From the NCBI RefSeq assembly GCF_016919065.1, contig NZ_JAFFQA010000043.1:1-46618 (forward strand): a stretch of DNA of 46,618 nucleotides. The letters run 5' to 3'. Shown piece by piece: positions 17,708-25,626 of this stretch. The first letter of the stretch is position 1. Each line of letters starts with the position of its first letter. The translations under genes were made by a program, and so were the position numbers. The stretch is from Desulfobulbus rhabdoformis. Its GTDB lineage: Bacteria; Desulfobacterota; Desulfobulbia; Desulfobulbales; Desulfobulbaceae. A model generated the notes under the pieces. That model was not told the origin of the DNA, searched no databases, and saw only the letters and a list, made by a program, of their open reading frames with translations.

Positions 17708-18090
17708 GGAGACGTAACCTCGTTCTATTGTTATTCAGGAGCTAGCGAGAAAACACAGGTATTTCAGTTTCTCTAATCAAAAGACAAAAAAGAAGGGCAG
17801 GTTTGTTTGCCCCTGATTCCACGAAGCGGCGAACGCGGGCAAAGCAGAGCCATTGAAACGGCATCTCCTGTTCATACCCTGAACCACCGAAACACTTCAA
17901 GAAAAACTAAAGATTTTACATTGAAAGAAGGATATGCCCACAGCGGCCCCCCTCGGTAAAGATAGGTAAAGCTCTGCAAAAAACGCACGAAGAATTTGCC
18001 GGAAATTCAAGAAGAAGCTACCTTTTAATCATAAAAGAAACCACCACACACAGAGCAGTTGCCCCTCACAAACACCAATGGAGGCTCTCC
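17708..18090. other. Intergenic region between divergent SEC-C and coiled-coil genes
   Basis: These 383 bases hold no plausible gene. A small hairpin (GGGCA...TGCCC near 17806-17822) is present on the minus-strand leader side. A GGAGG ribosome site lies at its right end for the next gene. Confidence 0.5.
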
Positions 18091-18516
18091 ATGAACCTTA
18101 CATCTATCAACGCTGTTACCTCACAGGCGACCCTGAATCTCAACACTCAAAGCCAAAAATCAGCAAACAGTACAGAAGAAAGCAGCACGCTGGTCACCGA
18201 GGACAGTGTAGAAATTTCTGAAGAAGGTTACGCTCTTGCCAGTGAAGTCAGTGAATCTGAAGAGGAGAGCGAGAGCCAGGAATCAGGCACTGCTGCGGCT
18301 ACAGGAGCATCAGGGGCATCTTCTTCCAGTACGAGCGAGGAGACCATTGAAGAACTTGAGGAACAGATCGAAGAGTTAGAAAAAGAGGTTGCCGAGCTCA
18401 CAACCAAGGCTCGGGAAGATGAGGCGGCAAAAATCGAACTCAATGCAAAACAGGCCCAGCTGAGCACACTCTACTCACAGCTGGTCCAACTGCAGCAAAA
18501 TCAGGAGCAGGGATAA
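18091..18516 (+). CDS. Uncharacterised acidic coiled-coil protein
   Basis: A 141-residue protein I do not recognise. The N-terminal half is rich in Ser, Thr, Gln and Asn and carries EDSVEISEEGYALASEV, a short pattern (D-S-V-x-IS) seen in several small flagellar or regulatory proteins such as FlgM; that resemblance alone is not enough to name it. A Gly/Ala/Ser linker follows (about 66-82), then a strongly predicted coiled coil (about 84-138) with regular Leu and Glu spacing. There is no signal peptide or membrane segment. ATG 18091 has a good GGAGG site 7 bases upstream. It converges with the next gene. Confidence 0.7.
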   Translation: MNLTSINAVTSQATLNLNTQSQKSANSTEESSTLVTEDSVEISEEGYALASEVSESEEESESQESGTAAATGASGASSSSTSEETIEELEEQIEELEKEVAELTTKAREDEAAKIELNAKQAQLSTLYSQLVQLQQNQEQG

Positions 18517-18528
18517 CGGTACAGTTTT

Positions 18529-19008
18529 TCAGTCCACCGGGTGGAGAACAGAATTCTCCAGCATCCCTGTGCGTACCGGAACCAGCCAGTACTCGTCACT
18601 CTGGCCACGGATGGCCTCTGAAAGTTCTTCGCTGACCCAGTGGGAATCCTCCACCAGATTATAAAAAACCGAGTCGATCCCAATAAAACCATCAAGCAGA
18701 TGGGTCAGAGTGTGGAGAATTTTCGTCGCATACCCCTGTTTTATAGAGAGAAGATCCTCCAGAGTTGTCGCCCCCTCCTCTTTGAGATGCTCAAGCATAC
18801 GTCTGGCAAAAACATCGTTGGCGACCAAGCCCATACCCAGGGTATCCCAAAACTTTTCATGCTCTTTGTCCAAAACCTCTTCTGCCTGCACAAAAAATTC
18901 TGCATAGGAGATCAGCTGGTTACCGGAGAGATATCGTTCAATGTGCCGGGCAGCCAACGTTGCTGACTCTGCCCGAACCAGGAAATAGTGGGAAATGGGA
19001 TATTCCAT
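18529..19008 (-). CDS. Hypothetical protein, 159 residues
   Basis: I do not recognise this protein. It is predicted soluble, mostly helical and moderately acidic, starting MEYPISHYFLVRAESATLAAR. Aromatic and charged residues are spread evenly, and there is no Cys pair, P-loop or signal peptide. Codon choice and composition match its neighbours, supporting a real gene. It lies downstream of the kinase operon on the same strand, separated by 85 bases, so it might be its last member. It ends 12 bases before the end of the convergent coiled-coil gene. Confidence 0.65.
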   Translation of the reverse strand: MEYPISHYFLVRAESATLAARHIERYLSGNQLISYAEFFVQAEEVLDKEHEKFWDTLGMGLVANDVFARRMLEHLKEEGATTLEDLLSIKQGYATKILHTLTHLLDGFIGIDSVFYNLVEDSHWVSEELSEAIRGQSDEYWLVPVRTGMLENSVLHPVD

Positions 19009-19093
19009 AGGGATTTAGCTCGAAATTAAGAGGATTGTCCGCTGTCTGCAACAGGGAACTTTGTTTTTTGTTTAGCCCGGATTTCTCGTCAGT

Positions 19094-20431
19094 TCAGGCG
19101 GCGTCAGATTCAACTTTTTGGGCCAGGGCTACCGCACGAACAGAGTTAAGGCAGTTGACATCCTGGACGCCTGCATAGCCCATGTCCATGTTAACATACC
19201 AACTTTCGTGCTGTCCATGCCGGTCACAACTCCAGAACCAATGCACCGGTACCATATCATCGTTGGGTAACGGAGCCACGTCCCCATCGGCCAGTAGACT
19301 GAGCAATTCATTGACCGTGGGGAGCCGCCAGTTGCGTATACCATGGGCGCACTGCTCGTTAAGCTGATGCACGTAGGCCGTGGCGTCCTCACAACTCAAG
19401 GGAAAACGGCTGGTTTCACGGGCCCAGACAAGGCCGGTTGTGGCGTCATGAACCAGCGTTTCCCCCAGTTCCAAACGGTTGCACACGGGTTCAAGCGGTC
19501 TGTACTGCTTGCTCACGCCAAAGAGGTCCCTTGCCTTGGAGCGGCAGACATTTGCCGGTTCTGAGCGTACCTGCACGGCTGCGCTCTGTCGACCGTCAAA
19601 AACACAAGCCCCTGATGGTGTCGGAGGTCCGAGCGTAAGCTGATCAAAGGCGGCCAGCATTTCTCGACCGGATTGAAACCGATCGCCGGGTTTCCACTGC
19701 AGAGCCCTGGCAAAAAAGTCATCCCAGGCCGTATCATAGCGGGGATTGACAAGAGAGAGCGAAAAGCTCTGCATCCCGGGAAGTTGCCCGGTGAGCATAC
19801 GATACAAAAGCACTGCTGCGGAGTAGAGATCAGCCCGGCCATCGACCTGATTGGGATCTTTGCGCTGTTCCGGCGGCGTATAATAGGGTGAGCCGATCTG
19901 CATATTGTCCGGCCCGGAGAAACTGACGCCTTGCACCAGAGACATACCGAAATCGCAGATTTTGATGGTATCTTCATCGGTCACCAGAATATTCTGCGGC
20001 TTGATATCCCGATGCACGATCTGGTTGTGATGCAAAAAATCAAGTGCAGCCAATATCTGTCGCCCATACTGCAGCACCTTCTCCGCGCCAATAACCCGGG
20101 AGGGATCTTCCAGGATGTAGGTCTCCCCTATCATGTCGCCAAGATTATTGCAGATATAATCCATGACAAAGTAAAGCCGCCCTGCGCTATCCCGATCAAA
20201 ATCATGGGCGGTCACTAAAAAAGGCTGGTTAAAGGCGGCCATGGTTCGGGCTTCAAAGGTGAAAATATCTTCCAGCTTTTCCAGGCCGACAATATCTTCG
20301 AGCAACTCCCCGGGCTGAAGCAGCTTGATAGCCACCACCTTATTAATCACCGGAACCAGTCCTTTATAGACGGCGCCCATCCCACCGCGCCCCAGGCGAC
20401 GGATTATTTCGTATTTACCTATATATTGCAT
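19094..20431 (-). CDS. Serine/threonine protein kinase with C-terminal DUF1566-like domain
   Basis: A 445-residue fusion. The N-terminal part (about 1-265) is a Hanks-type kinase: glycine loop GRGGMGAVYKG, invariant Lys in VVAIKLL, catalytic loop VHRDIKPQNIL, DFG in ICDFGMS, and an activation-end TPPEQ in place of APE. A linker (about 270-325) leads to a C-terminal domain with TTGLVWARE, NWRLPTVNELLSLL and a late WFWSCD...VRAVA block, the pattern of DUF1566/Lcl carbohydrate-binding-like domains. There is no membrane segment between them, so both domains are probably cytosolic; this is unusual because DUF1566 is usually exported. The start lies 4 codons after the metallophosphoesterase stop, with AAGAGG just upstream. 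It is the last gene of a five-gene operon. Confidence 0.85.
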   Translation of the reverse strand: MQYIGKYEIIRRLGRGGMGAVYKGLVPVINKVVAIKLLQPGELLEDIVGLEKLEDIFTFEARTMAAFNQPFLVTAHDFDRDSAGRLYFVMDYICNNLGDMIGETYILEDPSRVIGAEKVLQYGRQILAALDFLHHNQIVHRDIKPQNILVTDEDTIKICDFGMSLVQGVSFSGPDNMQIGSPYYTPPEQRKDPNQVDGRADLYSAAVLLYRMLTGQLPGMQSFSLSLVNPRYDTAWDDFFARALQWKPGDRFQSGREMLAAFDQLTLGPPTPSGACVFDGRQSAAVQVRSEPANVCRSKARDLFGVSKQYRPLEPVCNRLELGETLVHDATTGLVWARETSRFPLSCEDATAYVHQLNEQCAHGIRNWRLPTVNELLSLLADGDVAPLPNDDMVPVHWFWSCDRHGQHESWYVNMDMGYAGVQDVNCLNSVRAVALAQKVESDAA

Positions 20432-20437
20432 AGCCTC

Positions 20438-21169
20438 TTACCAGTACAAACGTTTCCCGTTCACAATGGGAAATCCCCGCTCTTTAATCAGATGAATAGT
20501 AGTCTGCACATCATAGTCCACAGCTCGAATTTCCATAGTGCCCGCATCCTGATCCCAGAGCAAGTATTTCGCTTGCCAGCCCAGGTTGTCTCGTGGTTGG
20601 CCCACACTGCCCGGTACGATCAGGTAGCGCCCCTTGGGGTCAAGCTGTCGCAGCCCCAATCCGACCTCTTGGCAAGAGACGGTTGGCCCCAGCGACGAGT
20701 ACCAGCCAAGAGTATGGGTGTGACCGACAAAACAGTACTGCTCGTCATAGGTGGAAAAAAGACGTTGCAGGCGGGTAAGGGTGGGGTTGTGCAGGTAGAC
20801 CGTCATGGATTCGGGCGGAGAGCCATGGACAAAACGGGCTTCAAAGAGCGTCTCCACAGGAGGCAGTTCTTTGAGCCAGCGCAACGAAGCCCGACTCAAC
20901 AGTGTTCGGCTCAGCTCCAATGATTGTCTGGCATTTGCATGCAACCGATTGAAGTAGCCGCGACTGACCAGGGCCAACTCATGGTTGCCCATGACCGAGA
21001 TAACCCGGTAGCCTTGGAGGGAACGGACGACCTCTTCCGGCTCGGGTCCATAGCCAATATTATCGCCCAGGGAGACAATGCGATCAACACCACGGGCAGC
21101 AATATCAGTGAGCACCGCATCAAGTGCCCGGTAGTTCCCATGAATGTCGGCGATAATTGCCAGGCGCAC
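20438..21169 (-). CDS. Calcineurin-like metallophosphoesterase (YfcE/MJ0936-like)
   Basis: A 243-residue dinuclear-metal phosphoesterase. All family blocks are present: IADIHGNYRALDAV (D-x-H), SLGDNIGYGP (GD), VMGNHELA (GNHE), a later VHGSPP, and the closing FVGHTHTLGW (GHTH). Such proteins hydrolyse phosphodiesters or phosphoprotein bonds. The group with the GD-N-x-GYGP form includes phosphodiesterases and PPP-like phosphatases. Placed directly before a Ser/Thr kinase gene with 6 bases between them, it could be the counteracting phosphatase; this is inference from position only. Cytosolic, with no signal peptide. Confidence 0.85.
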   Translation of the reverse strand: MRLAIIADIHGNYRALDAVLTDIAARGVDRIVSLGDNIGYGPEPEEVVRSLQGYRVISVMGNHELALVSRGYFNRLHANARQSLELSRTLLSRASLRWLKELPPVETLFEARFVHGSPPESMTVYLHNPTLTRLQRLFSTYDEQYCFVGHTHTLGWYSSLGPTVSCQEVGLGLRQLDPKGRYLIVPGSVGQPRDNLGWQAKYLLWDQDAGTMEIRAVDYDVQTTIHLIKERGFPIVNGKRLYW

Positions 21170-21178
21170 GCTTCCCCC

Positions 21179-22063
21179 TTAAGTGTGAGCAATCCTGCTT
21201 CCCTGCAACAAAATGGGGGAGCCTATGTTCAGCTCAACTCCAGGAAAATGTGGGCGTAAGTAGTGCAACACCGAGCTACATTTAATCATAAAGAGGAAGA
21301 AAATAGGTGCATCCACCTCGGAGAGGCACTCAAAGTTGCCCATGCCCTTGCTGATAATGAGATCAGCCTTGTGAAAATGCTCAACAAAGGGAGCGCTGCA
21401 GGCACTCAGGGCGGTTCCTGGGATATCAGCCCCGTTATCGATCACCGGGCAGAGACGATCAAGTCCGCAGGTTTTGGCATCTTCCGGGGTGGCATCGTTG
21501 ATAATGGGTGATTTACGCACAGCCAGGGTCACTTTGCAGCCGCGTGCCAGTAGCAACTCGATGACGAGCTTGTCAAAAACAATCTCCCCGCAGTTATCAG
21601 CCAGGTACAGGATATTTCCACGATTTTCGATACAGGCGAGGAGCTGCTGATAATGATTTACGGCCAGTTCCTGGCGACAGTCCGCCAGCGCCTTGTCCCG
21701 ATCAAGCAGTACCTGAGAGCCGTAATCGAGCACATTGGCATTGATGGAAAAACTCAGCGCCGCCAGAAGTGGATCAGCCTCGCGAGCGATCAGCTCACGG
21801 GTCCGGACCTCAAGATCCAGGGCAAAGGTGTTGCTCTCCTTTTTTTCCGCCAGAAAAGGATCCGTCACCCCGGTACGTTCACTGATCAGACGATAATAGT
21901 GCACAGCGTTTTCCGGTGGGGACAGCTGCGGTTCAAAGTCCTGCAGCATACCGCCAACGGTGGTCAAAAGCTGCCACTGCAAGGCGGTGTCGTCTGTACA
22001 GCGGCGTACGGTTCCCAAAACCTGGCGCATAAAACAGACCAGGCAATCATTTCCAGTGTGCAT
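21179..22063 (-). CDS. DUF89 / ARMT1-like damage-control phosphatase family protein
   Basis: A 294-residue protein of the DUF89 family (subfamily I, prokaryotic). Early cysteines CLVCFMRQ, followed by the metal and substrate site YLADNCGEIVFDKLVIELL and VRKSPIINDATPEDA, are diagnostic. A late ADLIISKGMGNFE supplies the third conserved acidic/Lys block. Members are metal-dependent phosphatases proposed to remove damaged or overflow sugar-phosphate metabolites. The start ATG overlaps the stop of the upstream TtcA-like gene as TGATG, so the two are translationally coupled. Ten bases separate it from the metallophosphoesterase. Confidence 0.82.
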   Translation of the reverse strand: MHTGNDCLVCFMRQVLGTVRRCTDDTALQWQLLTTVGGMLQDFEPQLSPPENAVHYYRLISERTGVTDPFLAEKKESNTFALDLEVRTRELIAREADPLLAALSFSINANVLDYGSQVLLDRDKALADCRQELAVNHYQQLLACIENRGNILYLADNCGEIVFDKLVIELLLARGCKVTLAVRKSPIINDATPEDAKTCGLDRLCPVIDNGADIPGTALSACSAPFVEHFHKADLIISKGMGNFECLSEVDAPIFFLFMIKCSSVLHYLRPHFPGVELNIGSPILLQGSRIAHT

Positions 22064-22827
22064 CAGGGTCTCCTTCCCCCGGTTTGTTTGAGCAGGTAGT
22101 CACGGCGTACATTGCCCAAAGCCGCAAAAATATGCTCTTTGGCTCCGGGCAGCTGGGCATAGATCTGCTCTGCCAACTCATGGATATCACGGCGTCTGGT
22201 CTTTTCTGCAAGGGGACAGGCCGAGCGTACCGGCTCAAAGCCAAAGCTCTGTCCCAACGGTTCTATCTCTGCCTTATCCAGGTAAGCCAGCGGTCGAATC
22301 AGGTGCAGGCGCCCGGAAAACAGTGTCTGCTTGGGGGACATGGTACTTATATTTCCGGCACAGGTGAGATTCAATAAAAACGTTTCAATGATGTCGTCAC
22401 GGTGGTGCCCCAAGGCGAGAACATTGTAGCCCTGATCCCGGGCATAGGCAAAAAGTTGAGTTCGCCTGGATCGGGCGCATTGAAAACAGAGATCCTGCCC
22501 CCCTGCACTTGCCGCGGCGATCTCGTCCGGATTGGGATGATACTGTGCAGGTAAGACCTGCAGTTGTAGGCCAAGTTGAGCCACCTGCTGCCCGATAGCC
22601 TCGGCTGCAGCCCCCTGCCCATGCGTTTCCGGCTCCATATCAACATGAAGCGGATGCAGGAGATACGTAATTGGCGCTTTTTTTTGCCACAGGTGCAGCA
22701 CCGCCAGCAGGACCAGAGAATCAATCCCACCGGAGACCGCCACCAGGACCCGGTCCCCATCGGCGAGCATGCTGTAATCGTGCATGGCCCGCCCGATCTT
22801 TCGGTTCAGCGTGCGTGGTAACTGCAC
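22063..22827 (-). CDS. TtcA-like PP-loop tRNA-thiolation family protein
   Basis: A 254-residue adenine-nucleotide alpha-hydrolase. The PP-loop is VAVSGGIDSLVLLAVL (about 29-44). CFQCARSRRTQLF gives the first Cys pair, LGHHRDDIIETFLLNL follows, and the late SACPLAEKT retains a single Cys where E. coli TtcA has PCNLC. TtcA thiolates C32 of tRNA using a [4Fe-4S] cluster held by three cysteines, so three would still be available here; the exact tRNA target remains open. The likely start is GTG 22825-22827, with GGAG close upstream. The stop overlaps the DUF89 start. The operon association with a DUF89 gene and a kinase is not the usual ttcA context. Confidence 0.8.
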   Translation of the reverse strand: MQLPRTLNRKIGRAMHDYSMLADGDRVLVAVSGGIDSLVLLAVLHLWQKKAPITYLLHPLHVDMEPETHGQGAAAEAIGQQVAQLGLQLQVLPAQYHPNPDEIAAASAGGQDLCFQCARSRRTQLFAYARDQGYNVLALGHHRDDIIETFLLNLTCAGNISTMSPKQTLFSGRLHLIRPLAYLDKAEIEPLGQSFGFEPVRSACPLAEKTRRRDIHELAEQIYAQLPGAKEHIFAALGNVRRDYLLKQTGGRRP

Positions 22828-22835
22828 TCGACTCC

Positions 22836-23471
22836 TTATTGATCGCTATGGAGAGCACCATCAAGGGAGGGGCATTCCCCAAACTTTTCCTCTAATCCAT
22901 CACGGGCCAGCTCTTTGGCGCTCAGCCAGGTCAGTCCACGACTCTGTGCCTTGGAAAGGGTAAACAGATTTTCCATGAGTGATTGCTGACGCTCATCGAA
23001 TCGACCGTGACAGAGCACCCGCCCCTCACCTGTTTCAAAGAGACGGTAGGCAAAGGTCACCGCAGCGGGCTGCTTGACCCCATAATCTCCCCCTACTCGT
23101 TCATCAAAACGACTCACCGTAATATCCATAACAGCGTTGCACTGATATCGATTGGCAATCTCGCGTGATTTTTCAAGCGTTGGCGAACCAAGGCTCACAT
23201 CCTGCTCGCCAACAAAACGGACTTTGGGGCCGGTCAGCATCTCCCTGACCAACTCATTGATAACCTGAGCCCCCTGAAGGAGTGTTGTGTTCTTTTCCTG
23301 CGCCTCGGGAGCGTCATAGTCGACCGTGGGCAGGGCTGGCATGACCGCGATGCACGAGATCGCGACGGACTCATCGACGACGGGATTTGTGGTTTTTTGT
23401 CCTGCACAGCCGGCTAGCAGCAGCAGACAACCGACAAACGATCCAAAACGGACCAGGGAGTGCGTAGTCAT
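22836..23471 (-). CDS. Predicted lipoprotein, function unknown
   Basis: A 211-residue envelope lipoprotein. The start ATG 23471 is chosen because an AAGGAGG site lies just upstream and the signal peptide begins there. The longer open frame to 23522 adds 17 residues with no support. The signal peptide ends in the lipobox LLLAGC, so Cys would be lipidated; residues after Cys (AGQKT) do not carry an Asp at +2, pointing to the outer membrane. The mature part has a CsgG/GNA1162-like feel (AVMPALPTVDYD, VINELVREMLTGPKVRFVGEQDV, NAVMDITVSRFDERVGGDYGVKQPAAVTFAYRLFETGEG), resembling lipoproteins that assemble or monitor the outer membrane, but I cannot name it. First gene of the operon running to the kinase. 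Confidence 0.75.
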   Translation of the reverse strand: MTTHSLVRFGSFVGCLLLLAGCAGQKTTNPVVDESVAISCIAVMPALPTVDYDAPEAQEKNTTLLQGAQVINELVREMLTGPKVRFVGEQDVSLGSPTLEKSREIANRYQCNAVMDITVSRFDERVGGDYGVKQPAAVTFAYRLFETGEGRVLCHGRFDERQQSLMENLFTLSKAQSRGLTWLSAKELARDGLEEKFGECPSLDGALHSDQ

Positions 23472-23582
23472 TTGATCCTCCTTGTAGCCAAACATGGGAT
23501 AGGATTTTCCATACCTCCTCAAGGCGTATGGAGAAGTAATTCACTGAGCAGAAAGGTACTTCCTGCATTCGTGATTCAGGTA

Positions 23583-24182
23583 TTACAAAACACCTTTGGA
23601 AGAGAGCTGTCCCGTCACCTTATCATGGGTGGCCACGGCAATCGCCATGGCACGGGCCAGAGCTTTAAAGACAGCCTCGAGAATGTGATGACCATTTTCT
23701 CCATGCAGCAGATCCACGTGCAGGGTCACGCCTGCATGCAAAACAAAGGCACGCAAAAACTCTTTAACAAGTGGTGTGTCAAAGGTTCCAAGTTTTGGCT
23801 CACTCACACTAACCCCATAATGGAGAAAAGGACGGTTTGAGCAATCGACACAGACCCGCACCAGAGTTTCATCCATGGGGACGTAGGCATGCCCATAGCG
23901 ACAGATCCCCCCCTTGTCTCCCAAGGCCTGGGCAAAGGCCATCCCAAGGCTAATGCCTAAATCCTCCACCGTATGGTGATCGTCAACCTCCACATCTCCG
24001 GTAGCGGTTATTTCGAGATTAAACAGGCCATGGACTGCAAACAGGGTTAACATGTGATCCATAAACCCCACCCCGGTATGCACCCGGGCCTGTCCCTCTC
24101 CATCCAGATTCAGATTGACGGTGATATCGGTCTCTTTGGTGGTGCGTGCAACAGAGGAACTGCGCATATTTGATTGGGACAT
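23583..24182 (-). CDS. hisB: Imidazoleglycerol-phosphate dehydratase
   Basis: HisB removes water from imidazole-glycerol phosphate in histidine synthesis, a cytosolic manganese enzyme. From ATG 24182 the protein is 199 residues, the usual length for monofunctional HisB. The frame continues upstream to 24335, but the added 51 residues are not HisB-like, and AAGGAG sits just before 24182. Metal-binding signatures are HHTVEDLGISLG and GENGHHILEAVFKALARA, and HTGVGFMDHMLTLFA is the family's first block. No other his genes are in the window. It is followed by the lipoprotein gene about 110 bases later, with a separate ribosome site. Confidence 0.95.
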   Translation of the reverse strand: MSQSNMRSSSVARTTKETDITVNLNLDGEGQARVHTGVGFMDHMLTLFAVHGLFNLEITATGDVEVDDHHTVEDLGISLGMAFAQALGDKGGICRYGHAYVPMDETLVRVCVDCSNRPFLHYGVSVSEPKLGTFDTPLVKEFLRAFVLHAGVTLHVDLLHGENGHHILEAVFKALARAMAIAVATHDKVTGQLSSKGVL

Positions 24183-24294
24183 GGAACTCCTTATGGTCTG
24201 AAGAGGGGGATGCCCCCGATAATGAAAGCGATGCTGGTGCGTGCATCTCCTGCCCAACAAAGGTTGAAGCAAGAGCAGCACCTGTGATATATTC

Positions 24295-24307
24295 CTGAAT
24301 CCGTGAG
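24295..24307 (+). repeat. REP-like repeat core (CTGAATCCGTGAG), truncated copy
   Basis: An exact 13-base core; the tail GAATTGC is unlike the longer copies. It lies in the 333-base gap between hisB and the tRNA gene, which otherwise holds only the tRNA promoter. Confidence 0.45.
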
Positions 24308-24462
24308 AATTGCTTGATTTGAGCAACCCCTTCATCAGAACTGGATTATGAATGAATTAGGGCGTATACTATATCTGTTTCCACTGATTGACAACAGTTC
24401 TCCACCTGCTGGCACCGTTTCTTCTCTCCTGCTAAAAAAACAAACGCAGGGGCTTTTTTTTG

Positions 24463-24492
24463 TTGACACAACACCGGAGAGTCCTGTATATT
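24463..24492 (+). promoter_or_regulatory. Strong sigma70-type promoter of tRNA-Gly (and possibly rplM-rpsI)
   Basis: A perfect TTGACA (24463-24468) and TATATT (24487-24492) are spaced by 18 bases. Transcription would start about 15-20 bases before the mature tRNA. Confidence 0.75.
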
Positions 24493-24515
24493 CTGCCGCC
24501 GTCACGAAACAACGA

Positions 24516-24590
<75 letters not shown>

Positions 24591-24604
24591 AAAAATCGCT
24601 ATCT

Positions 24605-24637
24605 AAGGTTCGGACCCCCGTTCGAACCTTTTTTTTT
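24605..24637 (+). terminator. Rho-independent terminator between tRNA-Gly and rplM
   Basis: An 8-bp stem AAGGTTCG (24605-24612) / CGAACCTT (24623-24630), loop of 10 bases, followed by nine T residues. The T-run ends only 17 bases before the rplM start codon, leaving no room for a separate promoter. Expression of rplM-rpsI must therefore read through it or come from elsewhere. The stem strongly resembles a tRNA T-arm sequence. Confidence 0.8.
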
Positions 24638-24654
24638 CAGTGTTGAGGCGCAGA

Positions 24655-25083
24655 ATGAAAACCTATTACACGCCGGTAAATGAAATTGACCGCAAATGGT
24701 ATGTAGCCGATGCCGACGGCCAGGTACTGGGACACATTGCTACAGAGATCGCCAGTCGTCTGCGTGGTAAACACAAACCGACCTTCTGTAATTTTCAGGA
24801 CAATGGCGACTTTATTATCGTAGTTAATGCCGATAAAGTACACCTGACTGGTGGCAAGTGGGATAAAAAGATGTATTACCATCACACCGGGTATCCGGGC
24901 GGTATCAAGAGCGCCACTGCTCGTGAGATGCTGACCAAAAAACCGGAAGAGCTTATCCGCTTGGCTGTCAAAGGCATGTTGCCCAAAAATAAAATTGGCC
25001 GGGCACAGCTGAAAAAACTGAAAATTTACAGCGGCTCAGAGCATCCTCATCAGGCCCAGCAGCCGGAAAATCTTGAGATTTGA
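24655..25083 (+). CDS. rplM: 50S ribosomal protein L13
   Basis: L13 binds 23S rRNA early in 50S assembly. From ATG 24655 the protein is 142 residues, exactly the family size. MKTYYTPVNEIDRKWYVADA is the usual opening, and a GTG further upstream (24640) would add five residues that have no family support. GKHKPTFCNFQDNGDFIIV, LTGGKWDKKMYYHHTGYPGG and VKGMLPKNKIGR are family blocks. A GAGG site lies before the ATG. It forms the standard rplM-rpsI pair, 17 bases from rpsI. Confidence 0.97.
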   Translation: MKTYYTPVNEIDRKWYVADADGQVLGHIATEIASRLRGKHKPTFCNFQDNGDFIIVVNADKVHLTGGKWDKKMYYHHTGYPGGIKSATAREMLTKKPEELIRLAVKGMLPKNKIGRAQLKKLKIYSGSEHPHQAQQPENLEI

Positions 25084-25100
25084 TTAGGGAGTAGAGACAT

Positions 25101-25493
25101 ATGGCCTCAGAACAGACATACGCAACAGGTCGACGCAAAACAGCTATCGCTCGCGTTTGGCTCACCCCCGGCAACGGCACAATGGCAGTCAACAATCAGG
25201 AGTTGGTCGAATACTTCGGCAACATCTTCTTTGAGCCAAAAATTGCCAAACCTTTCGCCGTCACCGAAACACTCGAGCAGTACGACGTAAAGGCTACTGT
25301 CAAGGGTGGTGGTAAATCTGCCCAGGTTGAAGCGCTGGTTCACGGCATTGCCCGTGCGCTCCAGGAAGTAAATCCGGAGATGCGTATTCCCCTGAAAAGA
25401 GCAGGCCTGCTCACCCGTGACCCGCGCGCTAAAGAGCGTAAAAAATACGGTCAGCGTGGTGCCCGCGCCCGCTTCCAGTTCTCCAAACGTTAA
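25101..25493 (+). CDS. rpsI: 30S ribosomal protein S9
   Basis: S9 lies in the head of the 30S subunit, with its C-terminal tail reaching the P-site tRNA. 130 residues, normal length. ATGRRKTAIARVWLTPG at the N-terminus, VKGGGKSAQVEALVHGIARAL in the middle and the basic tail KKYGQRGARARFQFSKR are family hallmarks, including the terminal Lys-Arg. Translated from ATG 25101 with a GGGAG site. A clean terminator follows. Confidence 0.98.
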   Translation: MASEQTYATGRRKTAIARVWLTPGNGTMAVNNQELVEYFGNIFFEPKIAKPFAVTETLEQYDVKATVKGGGKSAQVEALVHGIARALQEVNPEMRIPLKRAGLLTRDPRAKERKKYGQRGARARFQFSKR

Positions 25494-25544
25494 TTTCTTA
25501 GTGGTCTGCGGGTACTTCTCGCGATTCCATAAAGAACGCATTAT

Positions 25545-25585
25545 ACGGGGAATAACGATTAGTTCGTTATTCCCCGTTTTTTTTT
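25545..25585 (+). terminator. Rho-independent terminator after rpsI
   Basis: A 13-bp perfect stem (CGGGGAATAACGA / TCGTTATTCCCCG), plus one extra A-T pair, encloses a 5-base loop. Nine T residues (25577-25585) follow. It ends the rplM-rpsI transcript before argC. Confidence 0.92.
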
Positions 25586-25626
25586 CACCTCCTGGCTCCC
25601 CCAGGTGCTGAACGAGGATCTCTACC

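Noticed and set aside
24424..24460. Terminator made by the A-run and T-run before the tRNA promoter
   Set aside because: The A and T runs could pair, but there is no GC-containing stem and the T-run belongs to the promoter's upstream region.
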